The position numbers were made by a program, and so were the translations under genes. Source: Archangium sp. (lineage in GTDB: Bacteria; Myxococcota; Myxococcia; Myxococcales; Myxococcaceae). Taken from it: a DNA stretch of 64,000 bases. Under the pieces are notes generated by a model. It saw nothing but the letters and a program-made list of their open reading frames with translations, did no database searches and was not told where the DNA came from. The stretch lies in assembly GCA_022843845.1 (NCBI GenBank), contig JALHMW010000010.1, positions 1 to 64,000 of the forward strand, written 5' to 3'. Below, piece by piece: positions 48,005 to 56,832 of the stretch; the stretch's first letter is position 1; each line of letters begins with the position of its first letter.

Positions 48005-49123
48005 TCAGGACGCCCCGTGGAGCCATCGCCCTGTCGGGGGATGACGCAGCGCCTCGCGAATCTGCCACTCCCAGACGTCGAGGCCCTCGCGCGTGAGGTT
48101 CGGGAGCAGATCGCCGAACGCGTTCGCCTCGAGCACGCGGTGCGCCTGGAGGTCGGGCTCGAACATCAGATCGATGCCGACGTGAAGCGACCGGTACAGC
48201 CGCGCGACCTTTCGGCACGTCTCCATCGCGGCCTCCCACGCATCAGCGCTGACCTTCTCCTTCAATACCGAGAGGTCGCCACGGAACCCACCGAGGTGCA
48301 GGTTGGTGATGGGCAAGACGTTCTGCCGCACGACGATGAAGCGGGGTTCGTGCGCGATGCAGAGCACGCGGAGATCGAAGAACGCGTCACCCAGCCGCGC
48401 CTTGGGAACCCCCCGCTCGACGTGCGCGCCCTGCGAGAGAATGAAGCCGAGCGCGCGATCGATCTCGGTGGCGCGGCGCAGGTGACGCACTTTCAGGTTG
48501 TTGAACCAGCGAGGCGCGTCCCACTCGAGCGACGTGCGCACCAGCACGCCGGTCTTCCCGAGCTCGACGTGCGCGAGGCAGCTCGCCGACGAGCCACACG
48601 AGAGCTTCACGAACGCCTCGTCCCACCCGTGGCGACGACAGGCGTCGAGCAGCGCGGAGGGATCGACGGGCGCGTCCTCCATCACCTCGGGAACGGGGAT
48701 GCCTGCGTCGCGGTAGCGGCGTGACGTGCGGCGCTTGTCGAAGAGCTCGTCGATCTCCGACGGCACGTTGAGCACGTCCCACTCCGGTTCCTTCGCGAAG
48801 AGCACCTCGAGCTGACGGAGCGCGGCGCGAAACCCCTCGTGCGCCTTCGCAGGCTCCACGAGCTCGCCGTGACGCTCCTCGAGGGACCGTGCCTCTGGCA
48901 CGCCACCACGCTCCAACAAGAGCCGTTGCACCGCGAAGTTCTCTCCGAACGAATCGACTCGAACGAAGGCCGGCTCGGAGCCGAACGGGAGTGTCCCCTC
49001 CGTGAGGAACTGCAGCCATGAGACGACCTGCGCCGCCGGCAGCTGCTGCCGCGCCAACGCCTCTTGAAAGAGCGTGACGCGGCGGTTCTCGGGGTTCCCG
49101 AGGATGACGAAGCGACGGCTCAT
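48005..49123 (-). CDS. STM4014-family ATP-grasp-like protein
   Basis: The 372-residue protein matches, from memory of the family, the STM4014 type. The N-terminal RFVILGNPENRRVTLFQEAL is followed by an ATP-grasp-like fold with KLSCGSSASCLAHVE (probable ATP-binding Lys and Gly/Ser loop) and a C-terminal metal-binding strand GIDLMFE plus VLEANAFGDLLPNL, ending in the typical E-x-N pattern. ATP-grasp enzymes join a carboxylate to an amine, thiol or hydroxyl through an acyl-phosphate. Its substrate is unknown. It overlaps the WGR-LRR gene by 4 nt (ATGA). In Salmonella the STM4011-STM4015 genes form an uncharacterised cluster; the radical-SAM and hydrolase members are not here. Confidence 0.85.
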   Translation of the reverse strand: MSRRFVILGNPENRRVTLFQEALARQQLPAAQVVSWLQFLTEGTLPFGSEPAFVRVDSFGENFAVQRLLLERGGVPEARSLEERHGELVEPAKAHEGFRAALRQLEVLFAKEPEWDVLNVPSEIDELFDKRRTSRRYRDAGIPVPEVMEDAPVDPSALLDACRRHGWDEAFVKLSCGSSASCLAHVELGKTGVLVRTSLEWDAPRWFNNLKVRHLRRATEIDRALGFILSQGAHVERGVPKARLGDAFFDLRVLCIAHEPRFIVVRQNVLPITNLHLGGFRGDLSVLKEKVSADAWEAAMETCRKVARLYRSLHVGIDLMFEPDLQAHRVLEANAFGDLLPNLTREGLDVWEWQIREALRHPPTGRWLHGAS

Positions 49124-50448
49124 TCCGCGATGCTGGTGTAGCGGTACGGCTCTTCAGCGTCGGGCTCGTCGAGCTCCTTCTGTTCACCGACCTGCGCGTT
49201 CTTCAGCGCCTTCTGGATGGCGGCGAGCTGCTCGTCGTCGAAGTAGTTGTCGTCGAGGATGAGCTGCTTGAGGTGCTCGAACTTCTCGGCGTGTTCGATG
49301 ATGGCCGCCGAGCCCTCTCTCCAGAGCACGCCCATCGAGAGATCGAGCACCTCGAGCTTCGGGAGGATCGCCGACTTCGCGATCGCCTCGATGAGCTCGC
49401 CTTCCCACTCGCTGTTCTTGAGGCCGAGCGTCTTGAGCTTCGGCAGACCCTTGCCCGAGAGGATTCCCTTGAGCGAGTCCATCGTGCAGTTGCAGCCGTA
49501 GTTGTCGCTGCCGAACATCAGCTCGAGGTGGGTGAGCTCGGGCAACTTCGCGGCGCCGATCTCCTTCGGCGCGGCCTCGTCGAGACCACCCGAGAAGATG
49601 ACGAGCGTCTCGAGGTGCGGCGCGTCGATGGGCGCGAGCTTGATGGGTGTGCCGTCGTCGCTCCCGTTCGAGCCGCGGAGCTTGAGGACCTTCAGGTTCG
49701 GGGCGGCGGCCCAGATGCCGCGCAGATCGCCGACGCGACGCCACGACTCCTGGTCCATGTGCTCCGACGGCTCGCTCAGGTCGAGCACCTCGAGCCGCGG
49801 GAGCGGGCCAGCCGCAGCGATCGCCTTGCCGAGCCCCTCCATGTGCCACTCGGTGTCTTCGTGAGGCGGCAGGCCAAGCGAGAGACTGCGCACGAAGTGG
49901 CCAGCCGGGTGCTTGAGCACGCGCTCGACGACTACCTCCATCGGGCTCTCGTCGTCGGGCTCGTCGGGCGCGAACGAGAACTCGTCGATGACGCCATGCT
50001 TCCACGTGACGTCGGCCTCGGCGTCACCGAGGAGCGCGGCCTGAACGGCTTGCTGCTGTTTCGTGTCGGGCTTGCCTCGCGCCGCGGCACCGATCACCTC
50101 ACCCCACTTCTCTCCCTGCTCCAGCAGCCAGTCCGCGAACACCTGCCAGCCTGCAGCGTCGTCTGGCTTCGCGCGCACGGAGTCGAGCAGCGTCGGGTTC
50201 GTCGGCACCTTCGCCGTGAGCGGCCGCGCGTTCGGGTCGTCTCCACCGACGAGGCGGTAGCCCTTCTTCTCCTTCTCGGCGATCAGCTTGTCGTGCGCCT
50301 TGCGCGCCTCGGCCGCCGACTCGAAGTCCTGCGTCTTCTCCTGCCCGTCGGTGCCGATGCGCCCCCACCGCGCGGTGAACGACTCGCCCTCGAGCTCGAT
50401 CTCCCAGAACTTCTTCGACGAACCCTCGACGAACTCGTAGCGGCGCAT
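49120..50448 (-). CDS. WGR / TIGR02996-like / LRR protein (STM4015-like)
   Basis: The 442-residue soluble protein has a WGR domain (about 1-65, ARWGRIGTDGQ), a TIGR02996-like segment (about 83-120, LLDSVRAKPDDAAGWQVFADWLLEQGE) and leucine-rich repeats (about 180-415, with LPRLEVLDLS, LPELTHLELMFGS and LPKLKTLGLKNSEWEG). An acidic tail follows (EQKELDEPDAEEPYRYTSIAE region). WGR domains bind nucleic acid in PARPs; TIGR02996 and LRR modules mediate protein contacts. Its stop overlaps the ATP-grasp start. The pair echoes STM4015-STM4014 of Salmonella, but the WGR module is not part of that LRR protein as far as I recall. Confidence 0.88.
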   Translation of the reverse strand: MRRYEFVEGSSKKFWEIELEGESFTARWGRIGTDGQEKTQDFESAAEARKAHDKLIAEKEKKGYRLVGGDDPNARPLTAKVPTNPTLLDSVRAKPDDAAGWQVFADWLLEQGEKWGEVIGAAARGKPDTKQQQAVQAALLGDAEADVTWKHGVIDEFSFAPDEPDDESPMEVVVERVLKHPAGHFVRSLSLGLPPHEDTEWHMEGLGKAIAAAGPLPRLEVLDLSEPSEHMDQESWRRVGDLRGIWAAAPNLKVLKLRGSNGSDDGTPIKLAPIDAPHLETLVIFSGGLDEAAPKEIGAAKLPELTHLELMFGSDNYGCNCTMDSLKGILSGKGLPKLKTLGLKNSEWEGELIEAIAKSAILPKLEVLDLSMGVLWREGSAAIIEHAEKFEHLKQLILDDNYFDDEQLAAIQKALKNAQVGEQKELDEPDAEEPYRYTSIAE

Positions 50449-50505
50449 GCACGAACCCCGATGGACTGCGAGAGGGCCGCACTCTGGATCAAGGCTCCGA
50501 CGAGG

Positions 50506-51192
50506 TCACGGCAACACGACGGCTGGCGTCAGCACCGGGCCCTCGAACGTCTGCACGAGCGCGCGCACCCGGTTGCCCGAGAAGCCTCCGGCCTCGAGCG
50601 GGCCCTTGCGGGTGACGAAGCACTGCATGCTGACCTCGCGCAGCCCCTCGAGGTCCGGCCGCGAACAGGTGAACGAGCCGATGGGGAGCGGGCTCCCGTC
50701 GACGTCGACCAGTCGTCCACTCCCGAAGTCGCGCGCGACGATCAGCACGCTCGACATGGGTGTCGATGACCAGGGCACCAGCTGAGGCAGGTCGGGAGCC
50801 TCGGCGAAGGCGCTCGTCTGCGAATCGAGCCGCACCCGGTTGGACTCGACGGAGCCGCCGCTCATCGGCACCTGCAGGAACAGCTTCCCGCGGGCCATGG
50901 TCGTCTCGACGCCGAGCTGACGCGCGCCAGGCGGGAGGCCCAACGACGTGCCGCTCCACTCGAAGGAGGCGACCAGGCCATTCGTGCCAAGAACTGGTGG
51001 CTCCGCAGGCGCCGCGACGCCGAAGACCCAGAGGGTCAACGAGCTGCCAGCGATCGACGGTGACACCGAGCTCGGCAACACGAGCGGACTCGACGCGCCA
51101 TCCGCTGGCGCCACGACACACCCGACCGTCAGCATCACGAGCAAGAGCCAGGCGCGCACCCGGAGGAGCCTACGCTGCTCTCGAACGAGCAT
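50506..51192 (-). CDS. Hypothetical lipoprotein
   Basis: The 228-residue protein has a membrane-export signal (about 11-25, LLRVRAWLLLVMLTVGC) with lipobox TVGC (Cys25). The rest is beta-rich with two Cys residues and no family I recognise. The ATG at 51192 is used; there is no Shine-Dalgarno, and a later start at the Met before LTVGC would delete the positively charged n-region. It is divergent from the redoxin gene, whose ATG is only 30 nt away, so the two promoters overlap. No function can be assigned. Confidence 0.65.
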   Translation of the reverse strand: MLVREQRRLLRVRAWLLLVMLTVGCVVAPADGASSPLVLPSSVSPSIAGSSLTLWVFGVAAPAEPPVLGTNGLVASFEWSGTSLGLPPGARQLGVETTMARGKLFLQVPMSGGSVESNRVRLDSQTSAFAEAPDLPQLVPWSSTPMSSVLIVARDFGSGRLVDVDGSPLPIGSFTCSRPDLEGLREVSMQCFVTRKGPLEAGGFSGNRVRALVQTFEGPVLTPAVVLP

Positions 51193-51222
51193 GGATTGGC
51201 AAGACTGGTTAACTCACCGCCC

Positions 51223-51804
51223 ATGACCTTCCTCGCCCTGACCCTCCTCCTCACCGCCCGCCCTGCCCTCGGCGCTGCGGCTCCCGACTTCACGCTCAAG
51301 AACCTCGAGGGCAAAGAGGTGAAGCTCTCGTCGTTCAAAGGCAAGACGGTGGTGCTCGAGTGGTTCAACCCCGAGTGCCCCTACGTGAAGGCCGCGCACA
51401 CGAAGGGCTCGCTGGTCGACACCGCGAAGCGCGCGCAGGCGAAGGGCGTCGTGTGGCTGGCCATCAACTCGGGCGCGGCCGGGAAGCAGGGCGCAGGGCT
51501 CGAGACCAACAAGAAGGGCGTGGCCACGTTCAAGCTGGAGCACCCCGTGCTGCTCGACGAGACCGGCGTGGTGGGCAAGTCGTACGGCGCCACCAACACA
51601 CCCAACCTGTTCGTCATCGACGGCAAGGGCACGCTCGTCTACCGCGGCGCCATCGACAACTCGCCAGATGGCGAAGGCAAGTCGCCCGAGGGCGGCGCGC
51701 TCATCAACTACGTCGACCAGGCGCTCGAAGACCTCTCGGGGGGCAAAGCGGCGCGAGTGCCAGAGACGAAGCCCTACGGCTGCTCGGTGAAGTACGGCGC
51801 ATGA
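51223..51804 (+). CDS. Exported thioredoxin-fold/redoxin protein
   Basis: The 193-residue protein has a signal peptide (about 1-18, MTFLALTLLLTARPALG) and an AhpC/TSA-like fold (PDFTLKNLEGKEVKLSSFKGKTVVLEWFNPECPYVK). A single Cys in ECPYVK occupies the position of the redox CxxC, as in peroxiredoxin-type proteins. A second Cys near the C-terminus (PYGCSVKYG) could be the resolving Cys. It likely acts as a periplasmic thiol peroxidase or redoxin. Its stop overlaps the next gene start (ATGA). The ATG was chosen over an upstream TTG because it begins the signal peptide. Confidence 0.88.
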   Translation: MTFLALTLLLTARPALGAAAPDFTLKNLEGKEVKLSSFKGKTVVLEWFNPECPYVKAAHTKGSLVDTAKRAQAKGVVWLAINSGAAGKQGAGLETNKKGVATFKLEHPVLLDETGVVGKSYGATNTPNLFVIDGKGTLVYRGAIDNSPDGEGKSPEGGALINYVDQALEDLSGGKAARVPETKPYGCSVKYGA

Positions 51805-52274
51805 AGGCCGCGCTCGTCCTCACCCTCGTGGTGGTCAGCGCCTGCAAGCAGGAGCAGGCCGCGTCTCCAACGCCCGCGACGTCTCCAACGCCAGCGAAAG
51901 ACAAACACTTCACCGTCTCGTTCAGCGGCCAGCCTGCGACGGTTGGTGACGCGGCACGGCTCTCGCTCCGCCTCGTCGCGACCGACGGCTTTCACGTCAA
52001 CGCCGACTACCCGGTGAGCTTCGTGCCTGACGAGAGCCCGGCCGTCGCGTTCGCCGCGCCGCGCGTCCCGCTGAAGGACACGGCCGCGAAGACGCTGTGT
52101 GCTGGCTCCGCTGAAGACACCTGCGCCCTCGACGCGACGCTCTCGCCGAAGGCCGTCGCTGCCGGCACCCACCGCGTCTCGGGCGTGTTCGCCTTCAGCG
52201 TCTGCAGCGCCGACCAGTGCCTCATCGAGAAGGAGCCCGTCTCGCTCCAGCTGGTGGTCTCGGCCCCGCAGTGA
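51801..52274 (+). CDS. Lipoprotein resembling the DsbD N-terminal domain
   Basis: The 157-residue protein has a lipobox VVSAC (Cys15), a Pro/Thr-rich tether and one immunoglobulin-like beta domain. The phrases GFHVNADYPVSF and FSVCSADQCLIEKEPVSLQL resemble the alpha domain of DsbD, which passes electrons to periplasmic thioredoxin-like proteins. Two Cys in CSADQC match the position of the DsbD C-terminal-domain-facing pair but with wider spacing, so redox activity is uncertain. The start overlaps the redoxin stop by 4 nt, so the two proteins probably act together in periplasmic thiol chemistry. Confidence 0.8.
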   Translation: MKAALVLTLVVVSACKQEQAASPTPATSPTPAKDKHFTVSFSGQPATVGDAARLSLRLVATDGFHVNADYPVSFVPDESPAVAFAAPRVPLKDTAAKTLCAGSAEDTCALDATLSPKAVAAGTHRVSGVFAFSVCSADQCLIEKEPVSLQLVVSAPQ

Positions 52275-52296
52275 CGTCGGAGGAACGGACGAGTCC

Positions 52297-53940
52297 ATGC
52301 GGCGCCTCGCGGCCACCCTCGACGCAGTGAAGGCGACCCGCTCGCGCACCGAGAAGGTCGCGCTGCTCGCCGAGCTGCTCGCGACGTTGACCGACGGCGA
52401 ACTGATGGGCGCCGCGCGTGTCATCGTCGCCCAGCCCCTCGCCGTCGGAGACGAACGTTCCCTGGGCGTCGGCTGGGCGTTGCTCCTCGAGGCGACGGCG
52501 GCCGCGGCGGGCCGCACCGAGCGGGAATTGATGATCGGGACTCGCACTGCCGGCGACTTCGGTGAAGCGCTCGAGCCGTTGTGGCCGCCCGACCGCAAAG
52601 GCCTGCCGCTGGACCGCGTCGTCCCCTTCTTCGAGGCGATCGCCAGCACCACCGACCGCGTCGAAAAGGTGAAGCTCGTCACCCAGACGCTCCACGACGC
52701 AACCGGCGCCGAGGCGAAGTACCTCGTGAAGGCGCTCCTGGGTGAGCTGCGCATCGGCGTGCAGCGCAGCACCTTCGACGACGCGCTCGCGGCGAGCTTT
52801 GCGCTCGAGCCGAAGGCCGTCCGCGCCGCCTCCGCCCTCACGCCCGACGCCGGAGCGCTGACGCTGATGGCAAAGCGGGGAACGCTGGGAGCGGCGGCCC
52901 TCAGCGTCGGCAAGGTCATCGCCTTCATGCTCGCGACGCCGACCGAGACGGTGAAGGAGCCCATCGACCCTGCCCTCACCATCGTCGAGGACAAGCTCGA
53001 TGGCGTCCGGGTGCAGGCCCACGTCGCGCCCACTGGCGTCACGCTCTTCGCGCGCGGCACCGGCGACGTCACCGCCTCGTTCCCCGAGGTGGTGCAGGCG
53101 CTGCGAGCGGCGCCGCGCGCCGTGGTGATGGACGGCGAGGTGATCGCCGTGACGGGCGAGGGTAGGCCCAGGCCCTTTCAGGCGCTGCAGGCTCGGCTGG
53201 GGCGCGTCGCTCCCGATGCGTCGTCGAGACGGGAGACGCCGGTCGAGTTCATCGCGTTCGACCTCCTGTTCGACGGCGAGCCCCTGCTGGAGCGGCCCTG
53301 GACCGAGCGCCGTTCACGACTCGAGGCCCTCGGCGTCAGGGTGAACGACTACGCACCGCTCGACCCGGCGAGGCCCGTCGAGGCGCAGCTCGAAGCCCGC
53401 TTCACCGCCGCCCGCTCGCGTGGCCACGAAGGGCTGATGCTCAAACGCACCGACGCGCCATACGAGGCGGGGCGCAGGGGCAGCGCCTGGCGCAAGGTGA
53501 AGCGCGCGCTCGGCACGCTCGACGTCGTCATCACGAAGGCCGAGCGCGGCCACGGCAAACGCGCCGGCGTGTTGAGCGACTACACGTTCGCGGTCTGGAG
53601 AGGCTCGACCCTCGTCGACATCGGCAAGGCCTACAGCGGGCTGACCGACGTCGAGATCGCCGCGCTCACCAAGCGCCTCGAAGCCCTCGGCGTCGGCCAC
53701 GCTGGCCGGCAGTTGCTGGTCAAGCCCGAGATCGTCCTCGAGGTGGCCTTCGACGGGCTGCAACCCTCATCGCGCCACGAGAGCGGCTTTGCCCTGCGTT
53801 TCCCTCGCATCGCGCGCCTTCGTGACGACAAGACGCCTGCCGAGGCCGACCGCCTCGAGACCGTGCGCGCCCTCTTCGACGCCCAGGTGAAGTCGGGGCA
53901 TCGCGAACGAGCGCCTCAGCTGGGCCTCTTCGACGAGTGA
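52297..53940 (+). CDS. ATP-dependent DNA ligase (LigB/archaeal type)
   Basis: The 547-residue enzyme has an N-terminal DNA-binding domain (about 1-200), the adenylation domain with motif I EDKLDG (Lys233 forms the AMP adduct), MDGEVIAV, IAFDLLFDG and EGLMLKRTDAPY, and a C-terminal OB-fold. It resembles archaeal/eukaryotic ligase I more than the short LigC-like enzyme encoded at 11.9 kb. The ATG at 52297 has GGAGG 13 nt upstream (long spacing). It is 22 nt after the DsbD-like gene. NAD-dependent LigA is presumably elsewhere; this enzyme is likely accessory or repair. Confidence 0.93.
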   Translation: MRRLAATLDAVKATRSRTEKVALLAELLATLTDGELMGAARVIVAQPLAVGDERSLGVGWALLLEATAAAAGRTERELMIGTRTAGDFGEALEPLWPPDRKGLPLDRVVPFFEAIASTTDRVEKVKLVTQTLHDATGAEAKYLVKALLGELRIGVQRSTFDDALAASFALEPKAVRAASALTPDAGALTLMAKRGTLGAAALSVGKVIAFMLATPTETVKEPIDPALTIVEDKLDGVRVQAHVAPTGVTLFARGTGDVTASFPEVVQALRAAPRAVVMDGEVIAVTGEGRPRPFQALQARLGRVAPDASSRRETPVEFIAFDLLFDGEPLLERPWTERRSRLEALGVRVNDYAPLDPARPVEAQLEARFTAARSRGHEGLMLKRTDAPYEAGRRGSAWRKVKRALGTLDVVITKAERGHGKRAGVLSDYTFAVWRGSTLVDIGKAYSGLTDVEIAALTKRLEALGVGHAGRQLLVKPEIVLEVAFDGLQPSSRHESGFALRFPRIARLRDDKTPAEADRLETVRALFDAQVKSGHRERAPQLGLFDE

Positions 53941-53965
53941 CAGGACGCTCGGGGACCCCTACGGT
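53937..53965 (+). promoter_or_regulatory. Candidate promoter for the kinase-ChbG-HprK-like operon
   Basis: GTGACA (53937-53942, 5 of 6 match to TTGACA) and TACGGT (53960-53965) are separated by exactly 17 nt, and the GTG start lies 9 nt later. The -35 hexamer overlaps the stop of the ligase gene. The -10 hexamer is the same as that before the 11.9-kb ligase. Confidence 0.45.
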
Positions 53966-53974
53966 CGTGCCTCC

Positions 53975-56128
53975 GTGGAGAACCTCGGCTCACCCGTGTG
54001 GATCGGTCAGTACCGGCTCACCTCGCGCATCGCGACGGGCGGCATGGCCGAGGTGTACGTCGGCCGACACATCGACGAGCAGGGCACCTTCGGGCCGATG
54101 GTGGCGGTGAAGAAGCTGCTGCCGCACCTCGTGAAGGACAGCTCCATCGTCCGTATGTTCCTCAACGAGGCGCGCATCACCGCGCAGATCAACCACCCCA
54201 ACGTGGTGCGCATCTTCGAGCTCGGGCAGGTCACCGGTGAGCCGTTCATCGCCATGGAGCTGCTGGAGGGCCGCACCTTCGCCGACCTGCGCGCACGCGC
54301 CGCTGAAGACGGCAAACGCATGCCGCTGCCGGTCGCGCTGCGCATTCTGTGCGAGGGCTGCCGCGGGCTGGGCGCCGCCCACGAGGCGAAGGACGACGAG
54401 GGCAATTCGCTCGCGCTCGTGCACCGCGACTTCACGCCCGACAACGTGCACGTGGGCGTGAACGGCGAGGTGAAGGTCATCGACTTCGGCATCGCGAAGA
54501 CGGCGAACTGGGGCTCTGGCACCGAGCCGGGAACGCTCAAGGGCAAGTTCTTCTACATGTCGCCCGAGATGATCCTCGCGAAGCCGGTCGACCACCGCGC
54601 CGACATCTTCGCAGCGGGCGTGATGCTCTACGAGCAGATGTGCGGCCGGCGTCCCTTCACCGGCAACAGCGTCGACGAGGTGGTGATGAAGATCGCCGAG
54701 GGCAAGCTCCAGCCGCCCTCGACGTTCGATCCGTCACTGCCCCGTGCGCTCGAGGCGGTCTGCCTCACCGCGCTCAACCGCAACCCCGACTCCCGCTTCC
54801 AGACGATGGGCGTCTTCATCGACGCGATGGAGCTGGTGGGCGGCGAGGCCCAGCTGGCGACCAACCAGGAGGTCGCCGCCTACGTCTCGCACCTGTTCCC
54901 GCAGACGGACAAGCAGCGCGAGACGCTCCGCAAGGCGCGCGCGGCCGACCCCTCGGTGCCGGGCCTGAAGCCCGAAGACTTCGGCGCCTCACCACCGCGT
55001 GGCCTGACGGCCGCGCCCGCGCTCGCAGACTCGCCGCAGCCTGCGACGTCGCAGAGCCCCATTCGCGCCGCCCAGCAACTCGCGACGGGGCAGGCTCCCG
55101 TCTTCGACCCACCCCACCCTGGCGCCGCGATTCACATCACCGCGCCGCTCGAGCCCGAGCCGCTGACGGGGAAGCTGCCCGTTCCGGGCCACCTGGCGAA
55201 GCGCTCGAACACCCCCATCATCGCCGCCGTCATCGGGCTCGTCGTCGTAGGCGCCGCGGCCGTCTTCATCCTCGGCGGCGGCTCGTCGTCTGCCGAGGTG
55301 TTGTTGGCGCGCGCCGAGCAGGCCTCGACCCCGGAGGAGAAGGGCAAGGCGTTGCTCGACGTGAGCCAGGCGCCCGACGTCTCGGACGCACAGCTCCAGC
55401 TGGTGGCAGAGCAGCTCATCGCCGCGAAGCAGTGGGCGGTCGCCGACGAAGTCTCCGAGGCCTGGCTCAAGCGCAGCCCGAAGAACGTCGAGCCACACCT
55501 GCTCAAGGCCCGCGCCGCGATCAACCTGCGCAAGGGCAAGCGCGCCGAGACGGAAGCGGCTGAAGCCATCGCGCTCGCCCCCGACGACGTTCGCCCCGAC
55601 GTGCTCCTCGCCGAGCTTCGGGAGCTGCAGGGCGACTCGACCGGCGCGCTCGAGGCGTGGACGAAGGCCTCGCGAAAGAAGCCGGCCGACCTCACGATCC
55701 TCTGGCGGAAGGGGTACTGGCTCTCCCAGTCGGGCCGCCTCGAAGAGGCTGGAGAGGTGCTCTCCAACCTGCTCGGCAAGAAGTTCTCGGCAGAGGCGGC
55801 GGCTGAGCTGGGCTTCGTGAAGCTGCGCAAGAGCCAGCATGACGAGGCGCTCAAGCTGCTCACCCGCGCGGTGAAGGAGCAGCCAGACCTGATGGTCGCG
55901 CACTACTACCGGGCCTCGGCGCTGTACCAGAAGGGCGACGCGAAGAGCGCCAGGGTCGAATACCTCGAGGCCGACAAACGCGCGGGGCCTGACTCACGCC
56001 CCCTGGTGGCCTTGTGCGAGCTCGAGGCCCAGCAGCACACGACGACCGAGCTCGATGACGTGAAGAGACGCCTCAAGGAGCGCTTCCCCGCAGAGGCCGA
56101 CAAGCTGATCGCCTCGTGCGCGCCATGA
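53975..56128 (+). CDS. Transmembrane Ser/Thr protein kinase with TPRs
   Basis: The 717-residue protein has a cytoplasmic Hanks-type kinase domain (about 12-285), a Pro/Ala-rich linker (about 320-410), one membrane helix (about 413-434) and periplasmic or extracellular TPR-like repeats (about 440-717). Kinase motifs: ATGGMAEVYVG, K46, HRDFTPDN (150-157), DFG (170-172) and SPE (196-198). It is a typical myxobacterial sensor kinase; the substrate is not shown. The start is a GTG preceded by no Shine-Dalgarno but by TACGGT at 9 nt. Its stop overlaps the ChbG-like gene by 4 nt. Confidence 0.93.
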   Translation: MENLGSPVWIGQYRLTSRIATGGMAEVYVGRHIDEQGTFGPMVAVKKLLPHLVKDSSIVRMFLNEARITAQINHPNVVRIFELGQVTGEPFIAMELLEGRTFADLRARAAEDGKRMPLPVALRILCEGCRGLGAAHEAKDDEGNSLALVHRDFTPDNVHVGVNGEVKVIDFGIAKTANWGSGTEPGTLKGKFFYMSPEMILAKPVDHRADIFAAGVMLYEQMCGRRPFTGNSVDEVVMKIAEGKLQPPSTFDPSLPRALEAVCLTALNRNPDSRFQTMGVFIDAMELVGGEAQLATNQEVAAYVSHLFPQTDKQRETLRKARAADPSVPGLKPEDFGASPPRGLTAAPALADSPQPATSQSPIRAAQQLATGQAPVFDPPHPGAAIHITAPLEPEPLTGKLPVPGHLAKRSNTPIIAAVIGLVVVGAAAVFILGGGSSSAEVLLARAEQASTPEEKGKALLDVSQAPDVSDAQLQLVAEQLIAAKQWAVADEVSEAWLKRSPKNVEPHLLKARAAINLRKGKRAETEAAEAIALAPDDVRPDVLLAELRELQGDSTGALEAWTKASRKKPADLTILWRKGYWLSQSGRLEEAGEVLSNLLGKKFSAEAAAELGFVKLRKSQHDEALKLLTRAVKEQPDLMVAHYYRASALYQKGDAKSARVEYLEADKRAGPDSRPLVALCELEAQQHTTTELDDVKRRLKERFPAEADKLIASCAP

Positions 56129-56832
56129 GTGGCCGCCGCGTCATCCTGAACGCTGACGACTTCGGGTACGACCCGGCGGTCTCTCGCGGCATCGTGCGCG
56201 CGATGAAGCTCGGCGTGGTGTCGAGCACCACGATGATGGTGAATACCCCGCACAGTGAAGACGCCGCGACGCTCTCCGACGGCCTCGCCCTCGGGCTTCA
56301 CCTGAACCTCGCGCGCTGGGCAGCGGTGAGTCGTCCGGGTCATCAGCTCGACGAGCGTGACGCCGCGACCCTCGAGCGAGCGTTCGTTCACGACGAGACC
56401 CTCGCGCAGCTCGATCGGTTGAAGGCGCTGGTCGGCCGTGAGGCCACGCATGTCGACGTGCACAAACACCTGCACCGGCACGCAGCGGTGCTCGACGGGG
56501 TGTGCGACGCGGCGGCGTCACGAGGGCTCGCCGTGCGGAGCATCGACGCGCCGATGCGAGCGACGCTGCGGGCGCGTGGCGTGCGCACCAATGACGTCTT
56601 CCTCGGCGACGCGGGCGCCACGGCGTGGTGGACGCCTTCGCAGTTCGCCCAGACGATCAACGCGCTCCCGCCCGAAGGCCTCATCGAGCTGATGTGTCAC
56701 CCGGGCTTCGCGCCGAGCGTCGTCACCAGCGGCTATTCGGCGCAGCGTGAGGTCGAGCTCGAGACCTTCTGCGCGCCCGAGGCCCGCGCGGTGCTCGCGG
56801 CGCGGGCCGTCACCTTCGAGGCGTGGCGCTGA
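56125..56832 (+). CDS. ChbG/YdjC-family carbohydrate deacetylase
   Basis: The 235-residue protein begins with NADDFGYD (residues 9-16), the metal-binding Asp pair of the YdjC/ChbG family, and later has VDVHKHLHRH with further metal-ligand His residues and MCHPGF near the C-terminus. Family members remove N-acetyl groups from sugars such as chitobiose or diacetyl-chitooligomers. There is no signal peptide, so a cytoplasmic substrate is expected. It starts within the kinase stop (ATGA) and overlaps the next gene by 10 nt, forming a tight three-gene operon with no other sugar genes. Confidence 0.88.
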   Translation: MSGRRVILNADDFGYDPAVSRGIVRAMKLGVVSSTTMMVNTPHSEDAATLSDGLALGLHLNLARWAAVSRPGHQLDERDAATLERAFVHDETLAQLDRLKALVGREATHVDVHKHLHRHAAVLDGVCDAAASRGLAVRSIDAPMRATLRARGVRTNDVFLGDAGATAWWTPSQFAQTINALPPEGLIELMCHPGFAPSVVTSGYSAQREVELETFCAPEARAVLAARAVTFEAWR

